In this document: positions 13,890 through 26,420 of the stretch, piece after piece
Layout of the letters: every line of letters starts with the position of its first letter
Position numbering within the stretch: position 1 is the stretch's first letter
NCBI GenBank assembly: GCA_008508345.1
Contig: QNGE01000947.1
Span: forward strand, 1 to 64,000
Source of the DNA: Paragonimus westermani
Lineage: Eukaryota; Platyhelminthes; Trematoda; Plagiorchiida; Troglotrematidae
Length of the DNA stretch: 64,000 nt
Reading direction: 5' to 3'
Notes under the pieces: model-generated
Database searches by the model: none
Seen by the model: only the letters and a program-made list of their open reading frames with translations
Told to the model about the DNA's origin: nothing
Made by a program: the position numbers and the translations under genes

Positions 13890-15900
13890 ATTTTCCAGTT
13901 TTGTTTGCTTTATTCATCCTTATCATAAACATATTCTTAATTACTCTCATCAAACTTTCCATAACCTCACTATTAATTTCAATTTTGTGGCTAACTGGGA
14001 TTTTCAAATTTGTACACAATACACTAAGTAATGCTTGGGACCTTGAGACGACCCAAATGTCTCCACACTCATCACGTGAAGTGTTATAGATTAACGTAAA
14101 ATGTTATAGAATAGCATTTGAAGCACTTTAAACGATTTCGCAAAGGGTTATAAAGGTAGCTAGATACAGTTCAAATTTTTAGATGTTGGTGACAAAACAG
14201 CGGAAGGGGAATTTTAGTGACAGAGTTCCCAACAAGTTGCTGCTGTAAAAAAACAGCATTGTGATTAGCGAATAAATCACACCACACGTTATTCTAATCA
14301 AAATTCATCAATATTTGGCAACTTAGAGATTATGTGTTTGAGCACCACTGACAAGCTACACTTCACTGAAACTCATTCAGTCAAGGAAGTGATCATCCTG
14401 TAGTAGCAATTTACTTAAGAACGATACGCGCCAAGTTAATCCATCGGATCAACAACCGTTCGGATACACAATTATAAAAGTTTCTTGCTAATTTTCGTCA
14501 GCATTGCCGTTGGCAAAGCCAACAGCAACTTGCACACGTTCTTTAGTGTTCATTTAGTAACGGTGCCATTGGTAAGGCCATCTGCATAATCATTTCCAGG
14601 AACGTCGCCACCAACACAATCACCATCGCTCAGGTCGTTGTCACCGCTTTCAACACTTCACGCTATCACTTACACTGGCATAACAGTTGTTACCATCATT
14701 TTTATAATCATCTTGGCATTCATCCACATAGGGGACAGCATAATACTTTATATTTTCATCACCACTAACCTTCTATTAACTTTCTTGTTCCTCCTAGTCG
14801 TTTTTGTATTTTCCCTGGTGATTCTCTTGGTGGCTACACAAATCTCAACTAGTGATGGAATCCCAAGTATTGAAGTTATCGTCAATGTTATTGGGAAATC
14901 TGCACTCGTCCATGTGGTTGGTTCTAACACATAAACATTTCTAGGTATAGAACATTCGCGATTTCCTACCAGGACCTCGTCCCTTTGTTGATCGTCATCT
15001 GAGTCATACTATCTCTTACACGCATTATTTTTACCCTCCCCCTCTTCGGCTTCGTCCGAAGCGTTTTTATTATTGTGATCTCAGTAGTTCACATTGCTAT
15101 TCACTGCATACACTATCAAAACTGTCATCATCGAGCAACCTATCGGAACTATCTTTCTACTTCTCATCAACATTGAAATCAGATGAAAGTTGCTAAGTAA
15201 CAAAGCCTTCAGCATCGAGATATGGATAAACAGTGATTTCAGAAATAACGTTACTCTATCACACTTTGCAAACTGTTCTTTGAAGTTTGTGGATTCAGTG
15301 ATTTTTTAAAATTTCATAAAGTTTGTTACTTTGAACTACTAGTTCTTATGGATAGCTATGGCTATCCTGAGCTTGAACATTTGGTGTTTTTCAATCTTTC
15401 TTGCACTGATTGTTAGCTCGGTCAGTAATCCAATTTTCACTTTCAAAGGGTTCACGAATAGTGTGCGTTGCAACCAACTAATTACTTGTGTCATCATAGC
15501 ATAATCGTAACAATTGTCTTGTGCGCCCCTCCCCACTACATACCTTTCTTATTCACCACCACCGTGACAAATATTCTGGGCTTCAATTTTTCCATTCATA
15601 TATACAACCCACAAATCTTTTGATTGCAAAAGACGATAATATTACCGTCATCCTCTCCATTAGAACCCTGATTTGCTTAATCACTTGTCAGTTAATTCCA
15701 AATTGCAGTATCATAGACCTAAGATTCATGTTAACAGTACTGCAATTTATGAGCACTTAAAGTGTCGCAGTTATTTTCATTTTACCCTCTGGCTTCCTTT
15801 GGACACTATCACGACACTCATCGAAAATTTTCTGCTGTTCTTTGAATTCCTAACTGCACTCGTGATCGTTCCCTCGACTTTAGTTTACAAATATTGAATT
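13890..15900 (+). repeat. Pyrimidine-rich, strand-biased degenerate simple-sequence tract
   Basis: The + strand is enriched in ATC, CAC, TTC and related triplets over about 2 kb. This yields open frames full of Ile, Thr, Val, Leu and Phe (for example 98 codons at 14638-14934) that resemble membrane proteins. There is no conserved domain, the hydrophobic runs continue beyond stop codons in other frames, and the pattern is what decayed trinucleotide repeats would give. A small hairpin (CTTCGG/CCGAAG) lies near 15045-15062. I do not call a gene here. Confidence 0.35.
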
Positions 15901-18765
15901 TGTTTCTAATCCTGCTCACGTTTGTATAGGTTATCCTTGTTAACAGCACAGTAGTGAATTAAGCCGGGTGAAAATAGTAGGTACGCTCCTGTATATATTA
16001 ACTGCCACAACTTTGTCACATAATAGACAATTACCTCAGTAAGTGTGATCCATAAGACAATAGCAGTCAAACTGAAAACCGTGGGCGGATTGCAGAATGG
16101 TAATTATCAGTTTCGACCGGAAGAAATAATTAGTGAGTCTGTGGTTGATTCAATAATGATAAAGTGGGTTTGTACAATTCATCACAAAAAAGGAAAACCA
16201 AAATGCACTAAAACAGTATGCACGCAGACAAATCCACACCTTATCACACTCAAAGACGTCGAGATATATTGAGGGAAATCCAAATGAGAGAGTACACAGT
16301 AACGGACGGCGTTTGAGTTGGAACACATTCTCAGGTTTTGCAACAACCAAAAACAATAAAATCAACCAATCTTCAGTGGACATTTCACCACGATTTCCCT
16401 TATTCTGCAGAGATTTGACGGAATGTAAAGCCTCCAAAGTTCGATGTTACATTGCGGGACAACAGAGCAAACACAATTGAGCTGGAACGATCCCTACGAC
16501 GCAATAGTACTGTACGCGATGTTGTAACCCCGAAGAGCCGATACCCAAGCCGAGTATGAAGGAAAAACATTGGTCTCCGGAAAGAAAGCTTTACCGCTTC
16601 AGTCCGAAGACAAGTTACAAGCGCAGCTCTTGCGTACTTATAACTCGTCAAGCGACCTTTTGAATAATGTTTAACAAGGAGCATGAAAAGCGTCCTAGTT
16701 TATAAACCATCGAATTGGCGTCCAGTATGTAAATCAAAGCGAGAAATGAAAACGATGCTGCAGTAATCACGCGAAAAAGAGAAATTCGAACTTACAAAAA
16801 TAACGTATGTTTATCACCGTGTAACTGGACAATTTCGGAGTAATTGACATCTCCAACAATCGACCAGCAGAAACAGCTCGTGAACAGCACATCTACTGAG
16901 GGATTAATCATATGCTGGGAACTTAGCTGTTCGGGAGGAAATTCAGACAAAGTACGCTGAATGATGGTCTTCTAGTTTCGGAGAGAGCAGTTCTAACACG
17001 ATATGTACGCAGCGGAGTGTTACTCGCAACAGATGAAAAGTGATAAAACACTACTGTCTAACTAGAAGTGTGAAAAATTGTGGGGAACTTCTACTTACAT
17101 TAATTAAACCCCCTAAACCAGAACAATGAATTCACACATTCAAGTGTAGTGTGAGAAAGACAGAGAAATGTGACCGACGTGACTGTTCACATTAAATTGT
17201 TCATCAAGGTGCGCAAAAGAAATGGGGTTGAGATTGTGATGTTCAAAGCCATATTTTATACATAGTTGAGCAACAGCATTTGATTCCGACTTCGCATGGA
17301 TGCCATGTAAGCTTAAGGCATGAACTGGTGGTGGATTGTATCGTAGTGAATAAACTGATTGCGATTAGTGAATTGACCAAGTAGTTAAACGATGCTTCAG
17401 GATTACATGTCAGGGGGTGTCGACAGCTTGAAGCAAGGTCTTTCTGTCAACGTTGCTCCTGCATCACGGTTATGTAAGAACTTTACATGGTCGGCTATAG
17501 GCGTTTGCCAAGCGAAGCCAAGGCGGGATGAACTAGGCAACGATGACATCAAAAATGAGACGAAAGTAACGGTAGATAGAATGATTGTAGCACCTGCTGG
17601 AGGTGTGAATTTTCCTTGCCTCGAGAAACAGTTTTCAAAAAATGCTGCAATTATGACCGAAATCGAGTGAATTTTTTGATTTTTCTGTCAAGCATTGATA
17701 ATTCACATACAGCCACTCCCCCAGCATCAGTCACATTTTGAGGTATATGAAGCAGTAACTAAACAACGTCCGAGCATTAGCACGAAAAGCTATCGCTGGC
17801 AGACCGTCGAGCGCATTTTGAATCTTCAAAAAATCCTGTGCACATAGTCGAACTTACAATGTCGGTAATTCTGCCAGCGGGAAAAGGGAATCCTCATCCA
17901 ATGAAGACGGAATAGTCAGTTTTAGCGTTCTATCGGCATTCGTAATAAGCATCCCATTCGTCGTTATCGTTCATTTGATTTGATTCGAATTTGTTCTACT
18001 TATAGTTTTTAACCATCAGTCATGCCATTCATTTCTAGTTCTCAGTCGTATTGGATATGACATTTTGACAGCGATTATAGTCTACTCAACTCAAAAAATG
18101 ACAAGTATAGATTGACATCCTAGACTAGTTATTTTTCGAACAAGGTAGCCGTCTCTGCAACACGTTTTTTATTTACAACTGATTATGTCAATTGTTACAA
18201 ACGATACTTCGGTTGTCCCTGATGTGGTTTGAAGTGTGCTGTGATATGATCATTTATTTCATAGGAGCATGGACCGGAGTGCAAATTACAGCTTTTTGAG
18301 GCGGACATGCTTTATCAATTAGACTCAACGAATGTAAAACTAGAGGTTCACGATTCTTCTCGAAAGTGAGTTGAATAAACGATCTAAGTGTATGCGATGT
18401 TTAACCTATATGGATAAAATAATCGTCAGCTGTCGGTTACCATATTAGTTAGTGAAACCCAAGTAAATATTTTGGAGAAGATTAACCGTGTCTATCACTG
18501 CAGTGAGCGTTGGTTTCTCTAGCAAACACGGCATATTTGAAAGGAATAGTTGTAGTTAAACGGGGTGTTCAAACTCGAACTGTAAACATCAGAGCGCTTG
18601 TCTGATTGGCTGTCAACTACATGGATAGTGTCAGCCGGAGGGCGCGTTCTCTCTGTTAGCTGGACCAATTGGGTACACCTTCTTGCCTCCCGGTCGGAAT
18701 CAAGATAACTCAGGCTAATACTGATCACTACGCTCCTAGTTAACCGTGCTAGCGTTTTATTGTGT
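15901..18765. other. Upstream region of the homeobox gene, no other gene recognised
   Basis: Open frames at 16400-16684 (minus) and 17392-17670 (plus) have no recognisable domain. The region should include the 5' UTR and promoter of the homeobox gene, but I cannot place a transcription start from sequence alone. An in-frame stop at 18706-18708 precedes the start codon. Confidence 0.35.
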
Positions 18766-19330
18766 ATGAGTTTCAATATAGTAAATATTCTGAATTGGGG
18801 CGTCCCATCGACCAAACCGTCTGATTTCAGCTGTCCGAATTTCACTGTTGGCTACGACAAAAATTCGGTTGCAGGAACACTCAAGCACGATTCAGAGGAG
18901 TTATTGAAAATCACTGCTCTACGTAAAACGGATGTAAGAGGCAACACAAAGCGTGGCTTCCGTACTTCATACTCCCAGTCTCAATCCTCAACATTTTTTC
19001 GGCCTTCAGAATCACGTGTGGACTTTGCACAATACAGTTCGAAATTTTGTACACTCAATCAGTTTACAGGGAGACCCACGGGACAATTAAACTCTGCAAA
19101 CAGGGTTTGTGAAACACTCCCACCTGCCTCTGTTTTGTTATTTGCCGAGCTGTGCGGGAGTCTAAAGAGAAATCGTTACAACGACATTTGGGATCAACGT
19201 TTGTTCAGGTATCCAGGCGCGTCCGAACGCGACAATTTCTATCAACAAATAAAGACGTTTTCTACTAACCCGAATTGGAATTCGTTATCATCAACTGCAG
19301 TTTGCATACATTCTAAACAATATTCCATGG
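18766..19330 (+). CDS. TLX/HOX11-like homeobox gene, exon 1
   Basis: First coding exon of a homeodomain transcription factor acting in the nucleus on DNA. ATG at 18766 is the first ATG after the in-frame stop at 18706. Residues 3-9, FNIVNIL, match the eh1 consensus (F-x-I-x-x-I-L) by which TLX and related homeoproteins recruit Groucho/TLE corepressors (family knowledge; function here inferred). The remaining 180 residues are Ser-rich and not recognisable. The donor ATGG|GTGAGT ends the exon in phase 1, which fits the acceptor of exon 2 at 22568. The four exons total 945 bases, a 314-residue protein, similar to the 280-330 residues of vertebrate TLX proteins. An upstream noncoding exon cannot be excluded. 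Confidence 0.8.
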
Positions 19331-22300
19331 GTGAGTGTTATTCTGTTACCTGGTCAAATGTTGAACTTTTACAGTGTCACAGTTCAAGTACATATAAGAT
19401 GTAGGGTATAACAACTTCACTAGCATGATTGGTTTGAGCAAAATGAAGTACAAACGTTTCTTGAGGAACAGATTTTGGTGGACTTCTGTAGTGCATAATC
19501 CGGTCCCAACAATTTAATAGTTTTAGATCTCCCTGCAAAAAAATAAATGATGAACAGACGTACCCAAACGAAGCTGATACGTTTCAGTGATAATCGTGCA
19601 CACAAAAACGTTGACCTGCTGAAGATTTACAACTCTCATATGGAGTGGATTAAGGAATAACCCCATACAGACTGAAGACCATTGCAACGGGAACTGCTCT
19701 GATAGATACTAAAGAGGTTCTGTAGTGGTTACAGCGATTCCTTGTAAAAACATTGCGAGACTTTTTGTTGAAACGCATCAGCCAAGCATTGTTTGTCGTT
19801 TGAACACGGCCGGACAACTGTTGTTTTGTCAGCGATCCTTATTCTATGAAGTTCCATCAAGACGGTAATAAGCACACTCGACTGAAAACTTTTCTTCGGC
19901 TAGTTAGAGGTTTGGCTGTTAACTTATGAAGTTAGTTGTGTATACCATTCAATATCTTGACAGAGAAATATGACAGGCACTTTCATTAGCGGGAGTCTTA
20001 GGTTACTGCCCGTTTCACGCAGAAGCGTTAGGTGGTTTCAACTCATATCCCTTTAACGGACATGCATCTCAGTTAGTAAACCCTATTTCTAAGCGGCTTG
20101 GTCGGTTGTGGAGGCAAGCCATCAGTTTACCTCATTATCAACTTTTGTACATTAAGTGATATGCTTGGTCATAACTATGACATTTTCAATGTCTTTTTAA
20201 AGAAACTCTTATAAATATCAGAGACTTAGAAGACTGTTTGTGAGGCTGTGGTGGATGCTTGCGAGTTTGCAGGTTAACCATAAGACGGTCGAGCGATTTC
20301 AGTCTATGAGCGAAATGAATCGCAACAGCTAAAGAAATCAACGACGCGTCTTGTTCCACTTACACTTAAAGTTCGGCGGCGGATTGCCATAGTTAACACA
20401 GAAATTTTGCATACATGCTGTTGATTGTTTCATAAGACATCACTGTGTATTTACTAAGTTTGCGCAGAGGAATAGCAGCTTCAATCAAGAATTTTTCATT
20501 CGACTTTGCATACACCAAGACTTCTCGGGCAACTCCCTAACAGTAATCTGTGGGACGCCTGCATCTATCAACAAACTACTCGATGCAACAAGCTTTCGAT
20601 AGACTAACTTCTGTAACCGGTTTATCACTTCAAAATAGTCAAAGGTTGACAAAATGACCACCTTCGGGGCTATTTTCTCTAGACTTCACCACTACGGACA
20701 CCAGACATCACAGAACCTACAGACGAAGTCAGTTTAGGTGTCCTACTGATTCAGTGGATCAGACGGCCACTTGTAATGTTTCTGATTCCATCGTAGTCAG
20801 AGTTGCAATTCCGAGTGCGGTAATGGTAGGTCAGATTTTAAATTTCAGGCAGTTCGTCAAAGGAGTTTGGGAGTCAAACTGCGCAGTCTGCATTTCTGAG
20901 AAATGCTTCTTCTGTGGCCAACAACATCAACCAAGAAACATTGGGAACATCATGTAAGGAAGACAGCCACAATGTGTGCAGTGAAGCAAGTGCAGTGGCA
21001 GCAAAACGCAAGCTGGTGCTGACCGTTTCGACACTTACGAAGCAAAGGAGATAGATCTATTGCTCACGGGTAAATTCCAGAAGCACGGAAAACGATAGTG
21101 TCCTTGATTGCCAACATGTTTCCCAATTTTCCGCTTGAACAGAATCAAAAATCGCACACATCGCAGAGGAGAAGTACTAGTTGAAACGTCCAGATAGGTG
21201 TAGAGTAATTGGTGGAAACTGAAAAACCGATGTGATTTGACGGTAAAAAATGATGGATGATCAGTACCGTTTTGAGTTACAGCCACAGTAAAGAACGTGA
21301 CTGAATCAGACAAACTGAATGGCAAGCGAAATTCCATTTCTTATTTCATTACCTTTGGAAAACTTTCATTTCCAATTTTCACTTTAAGTATGCTAAAGTG
21401 AGTCAAGTTTCGATAAAGACAGGCGAAAACCGGTTTGGTTCACCTGTCACTCAAACCTCGACATGATAGATATTCCATCAATGTGTTAATGTACAGTAGC
21501 TTTGGAGTAAACCACCAGGATTTAAAAGAAACTGTTTTCTACCCTTGGTTATTCTCGAAGTTCTTTGTTCGGTATTGGACAAATCAGACTACAGCTTGTG
21601 ACGTTGCATTGGCCATTGATATCAAACAATACCAGACAACGATTTCCTTACCAAGGTTAAGCATTTGTAAATTCGTATTCTTGCCTCACGACTAGAAACT
21701 GTTTGAGGCAACCCGTTCGAGATCCTCCCCCTACTAGTTATGCAGGAGTTTCCGATCCAATTCTGGTTATTAGAAGTGGTGATGTCTCTTGTCTCCAAGT
21801 ATTACACAAAACAGTGTCTCCGCGTACATCCCAAGTACCAAAATGAGGCGTATGTGTTGTAGGATATAACTGTTTGGTTGTACAACTCATAATATGAATC
21901 TGAACAACATTGTCAAATTCTAGCGTTTATCGCGCCAGAAAGCATACACAAGAACGAGATACATGGTTTCACGCGTGAAGTGGAAAAATACAGGTTTAAG
22001 CTAACTGTGTTTGACTGCAGTGTCAGCAGCATGCAGACTTTATTTTGTGGTTAGCAACAGAACTGTGAAAAGCACAGCCTCTCCTAGAAAGAAGTCTTCC
22101 CAGTTGTACTCATTATTTTGTCGCAGCTGTTCAATAAAGTTTTAAAAATAGAAACATCGCTCTGCTGTTTATAAGACTTAGTCATACCGTATGCTAACAT
22201 TGTGACATTTAAAGCGGTTACACTGGGCTTAAATTGTACATGAACATTTAATGGCATGGTGGTTTTAAATGTATAAAAAGAGAGTTGTGTGCAGAAATGT

Positions 22301-22567
22301 GCACACTTGCCAACGACAAACGAACAAAACCTTGGTCACTTGATGTCTATATGAGGACATATTTTTCTGCTTACAACTAAATTCTCCACGCTTTCAAAAA
22401 CATCATATTTGTGTGCGATAAGGTTATTCGTTGAAATTAGTACCTGCATTTGTGCAGGTGATCGGTGGACAATTGACTAAAGGTTGAGGAACCTTGCAAT
22501 AGTTGTATTCTATTTCGCACGAATTCTGAGACAGGAGTAAGCTAAATCGATCAGGATTTTCTTGCAG
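19331..22567 (+). other. Intron 1 of the TLX-like gene
   Basis: GTGAGT to TTCTTGCAG intron, phase 1, 3.2 kb. Several short open frames are present on both strands; none has a recognisable domain. I see no mobile element in it. Confidence 0.65.
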
Positions 22568-22650
22568 GTATACGAAGAATTGGTCATTCCTATCAGAGCC
22601 GTGCACCAAGAAAACGCAAAAAACCCAGAACCTCTTTTACGCGTCATCAG
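22568..22650 (+). CDS. TLX/HOX11-like homeobox gene, exon 2 (start of homeodomain)
   Basis: An 83-base exon between TTTTCTTGCAG and GTAGGA. The carried G plus GT makes Gly 189; it then reads [19 protein letters not shown] and RTSFTRHQ (residues 190-216). The stretch GHSYQSR followed by a basic run and PRTSFTR is the TLX signature before and at the start of the homeodomain (vertebrate TLX has GHPYQNR before a basic run and PRTSFTR). Homeodomain position 1 is Arg 205, with R5 and F8 in place. The exon ends in phase 0 after position 12 and joins exon 3 without adding or losing a residue. It is too small to appear as a long ORF. Confidence 0.92.
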
Positions 22651-25600
22651 GTAGGAAATTTTGTTTGTCGTTTGGTTGTTCATACTGAAATATGTATAGG
22701 CACTAGCATTCAAAACAGTGTTAGCAAGCCAACCTTTACACTCATGATTATGACACAGTTCCTGATCAAATAACCCGAAAAAATTACGTATGCTCAGGTT
22801 CAGGAACTAAACAAACAATGGGAGTCAGATGGGTTCGAAAAGCCGACTGGAACCTAGCGGTGAGGTACATGACCACTTTTGCACATACACGTCCCCGTCT
22901 CTTCGTCGATCTCCTAGGTGAAGTGTGTTGAATGTGTTCACCCATCGATTGATCGATTTTCGTAGAAACCTGCCAACATTATCACATTTCCCTCAAAACT
23001 AAACATCATTGTTCAAGTACCCAACCCGGTTAGTCAAAAGAGTGAACGAACTTAACAGCATAAGTTGCCTTACAAGACACCTTACAAGACGATGTAACAT
23101 CCAATATAGGTGTGCATCAATAGGTCAGTGAACTATATCAACTCGAGATACACGAGCATTCTATCAAATGATATTTGTGGTTAATTTTCATGCATCAAGT
23201 CCCTAGATATCGGACCGTTTAATTTGGGGTACAAACAGGCCCAGAGAGTCATTCCGTTTGGTAACAGCTTACGCATGGATTGAACGGAAATTATCTTATA
23301 TTGTGGAAATGCTCTTGTTCATAGTCAGTCGCTCATTCATGAAGCCTTTCCTTACTTATTCCATCGAATAACTTCCTTTAGTGTTTTGTTAATTCGCCTT
23401 TCTCTTTCCAATCCATCAACAACTTTTCCAGATGTACGGTCGGCTTGCCGACTTAAAGGAATTATACTAAGCTGAGTGATTGATAACTTGACGAATAAGC
23501 ACCGTTCTGTGGGAATCACGTATCCCATCGGTATCAAGATGTGGGCTGTATTGATACTTGGTTGGGGGATATTTAGCGAGTGAGCGCGCTGGAGTGCAAT
23601 GAGGTTCAAGCGGGAGCCGTCGTTCACATGTATGGTCCTAACCAGATGGCCCTTTGGAACTTTTCTCACACAATGTTCGTCCAACCGCTTACATGGTGTA
23701 CGAACTCAGCCAACTTTCTGTAATACTAGCTTTTACAGGCGTGGCAGAGAATGATTGAATGCAATACGTAGTGAGAAAATACTGATAATTAGACGGCCGA
23801 ATGTGGGTGATATTACCCATCATGCGAATTGAAGACTGGAAAGCAACAATTTCTTGTAAAATGCTATTAATATTTAACATTAGAAACCGATTTCAACAAG
23901 AATGCACTAGAAATTCCCATAGATTAGGTCCAGGCCTGTTTTTCGAGAAAATTACTACGAGTTCTGCCTAACAGAAGATAGAAAGCTGTTACCCAACCAA
24001 CACAACGCTTGTACGTTAATCAAGATTTGGAGATTGGAACAGTGATGTCAAGCGAACACTAATTTGTTTCTCGAATCAAGTGAACATGCCCAGTGAATTA
24101 CTGCTTTTGTTGCTGACGAAAATAGAAGGAATGTAAAATTAGGATTAAATAGAGAGTTTCAGATTTAGATTATCAACCGAAGTGGCTGCACAAACCCCCT
24201 GTGATGCCGAATGTCTTGCATAGCGTTTAGAGGTCTCATTTCTGAAGGAGCTACTGTTTTCATTGGACGACAGCGATTTAGTCCATCAAAATCCGATTGA
24301 TATGAAGGTGACGTATTGGTCGGAACAACTTTACTTTGTGCTGAGCGCCCAAATAGGCATACGCTGATGAGTTTTCCGTGGATTTTACCAAGACTATTTA
24401 AAATCCTAGACACTTTAAGAGAGCTGACTCGTGTGCAGATAATGTATCTCTTCAGCTCCCGTTCTTTATGCCCATGAGTGGTTGTCTTATTCTTTTTTCT
24501 GTATTGTTCGACAAGCCGCAAAGTGGTTAACACCAGTCGGTAAGACAGTAAATGCTGTGTACTGGGCTACCTAATCGAATAGGGAATCACAACGGGAATC
24601 TGAGCGACACTAAGCAGTCTCAAGTTATTAGAAAAACAACACCCTTTTATAGAGGAACAACAGTGCTTACAGTTGCTATTGAGAGACAGGCGTCCGCACG
24701 TTTGTTGCCGTGTTGTTCCACGACCTTGCATTTAACAACTGGGTTGCCCGCAACACATACGCATTCAACAGTAGCTGGCTGCGGTTTATGACCGGTTGTT
24801 GTCAGTTTAACCATCATTCCAACTCTAGCAGCTTGTGCGCGAACATTGATTGACTGGACCTTCTCCAAACAAGTTCAAAATTAGTTCAAGCTCTTTACAA
24901 TGAGCTGACAAGTTTGGCTGATTTCACTCTTCCCAATTGCTTTTATTCCACTATCGAAGGTAAGAAACAATTAGTTTCGGGTCACACACTGTGAATTAGT
25001 CACTAGAAGTATGAAAGCCTCATCAACATTTGGATGAAAACTTCATTGTAGGACGTCGCTTATGCGCATCAGAGACTAGAGACACGCTGCCTTTGTTGTT
25101 GTAAGAGAGATTTTAACTTGTTTGTACAATGCGTGAATTGAGTTCAAGAATTGTTTTCTACTGACCTATCTGCTCTGCAGTTATTTTGCAACTGGGTTGG
25201 TTTTAATTAGACTACTCTGCCGTGCCACTACTTTTTAAAAGTATTGTACCATTTTCATCCCAAATATGTACTGTTATGTATACACTACGCACGGAAGTGA
25301 GGACTGAAGTGATGCAGATGAAACCTTATGTATCCTGGCTGAGCCAGCTCGTAACGTGCGTTAAATCTAACAATGAACAGAGTTTACAGAGGGCGGATCG
25401 ATAAATCAGTAACAAGCCAGTTAGAGATGGACAAAGCATGCCGCACGTTAACTTTTCAACTGGCAGATGTGCAACGAGAAGGTTCACGTGAGTGTGCGTG
25501 TGTGCGTACGTGTGTGCATTCATATGCAGGAACGTGACAGGGATGGACCGTACAGGTATGAATGGTGGAAATTTGTTCTTCTCAAAGCGAATGTTTTATA

Positions 25601-25718
25601 CGATATTATTCAGTAACTCCTAAGTTCCTTCTTTTGAAATGTTTTACTTCTGACATAACAACAGGCATTATTTAGATCTAAATTTATATGCTTTTAGCTT
25701 GTTCTAAGTGTTGTACAC

Positions 25719-26141
25719 ATGTGGTACACAAGTAAGATGAAGTTAAAACTTTCCTTTCAAGTATTTGATCACCGATGTCTGCGTTCAGTCGCTCGTATCG
25801 AGTGCCATCAGCGTGTAAGTAACGAAGAGGTTAGAGAGCGGGTGTTTGGTAATGATTGCCAAACGAGTTCTTTCGTTCAATCTCCACGCTTACACAGGCT
25901 TAGATGGTTAGGTCGTTTATTAAGGATGCCAGTTAATCGTCCTGCACACCGAGCACTGCTCGCTGACACTGCGACCGACTGGTTTAAGGTGCGAGATGGA
26001 CTGATGACCTGGCGTAGGGAAATGAAGTCGTTCACCAAGGGGTTGGCCACTGTAGATCGAGTTCGTCTCCCGGGCTGGGGCCCTCGCGACTCACAGAGTC
26101 GGTGGCTGGAGACTGAGATGGCGGCTAATCGAGCTCAGTGA
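25719..26141 (+). mobile_element. 5'-truncated LINE, C-terminal end of ORF2
   Basis: The open frame matches the C-terminal tail of reverse transcriptases of flatworm non-LTR retrotransposons: VFDHRCLRSVARI, then RVSNEEVRERVFG, HRLRWLGRLLRMP and LPGWGPRD near the end. It is intact for about 130 codons and stops at 26139-26141. The reverse-transcriptase and endonuclease domains are absent, so this is a 5'-truncated insertion, as is usual for LINEs. It is in the same orientation as the host gene. RTE-like ancestry is a guess from the tail motifs. Confidence 0.8.
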
Positions 26142-26420
26142 CGTGAGTGTTGTCTGTGAAGTGAGTGCATTCAGTGACGCGTGGCAGTGAAAGCCTTACT
26201 CACACTTACAGCTCGGTTGTTTGTTTGCAGGGTGTAGGTACCTTGATGTTGAATGTTTGAATATAAATCTAGTTATTTTCGATAGTTAGGTCTTATCGCG
26301 TCCCCTTCTTTTTTCTTTCACTGTTCCTATATAGGGTTTGCTTTTTCTTCATGGTTGTGTGGCAGTTAAGCATTAGTGTGAACCACCGCTGTATTGCTGT
26401 CTATGTATGATGATGATGGC
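26142..26420 (+). mobile_element. LINE 3' UTR ending in an ATG-triplet tail
   Basis: Sequence following the LINE stop codon. It ends in ATGATGATGATGG at 26406-26418, a short simple-repeat tail of the kind found at the 3' ends of several LINE families. The exact end of the insertion cannot be fixed without a second copy. Confidence 0.45.

Noticed and set aside
14638..14934. 98-codon hydrophobic open frame resembling a membrane protein
   Set aside because: It lies in a pyrimidine-rich low-complexity tract; the hydrophobic pattern continues in other frames and past stops, and there is no conserved domain.
18519..18845. 108-codon reverse frame overlapping homeobox exon 1
   Set aside because: It is an antisense shadow of the coding exon and its 5' flank.
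23352..24533. Reverse-strand frames of 110 and 122 codons inside homeobox intron 2
   Set aside because: No family resemblance and no splice context; expected by chance in this amount of sequence.
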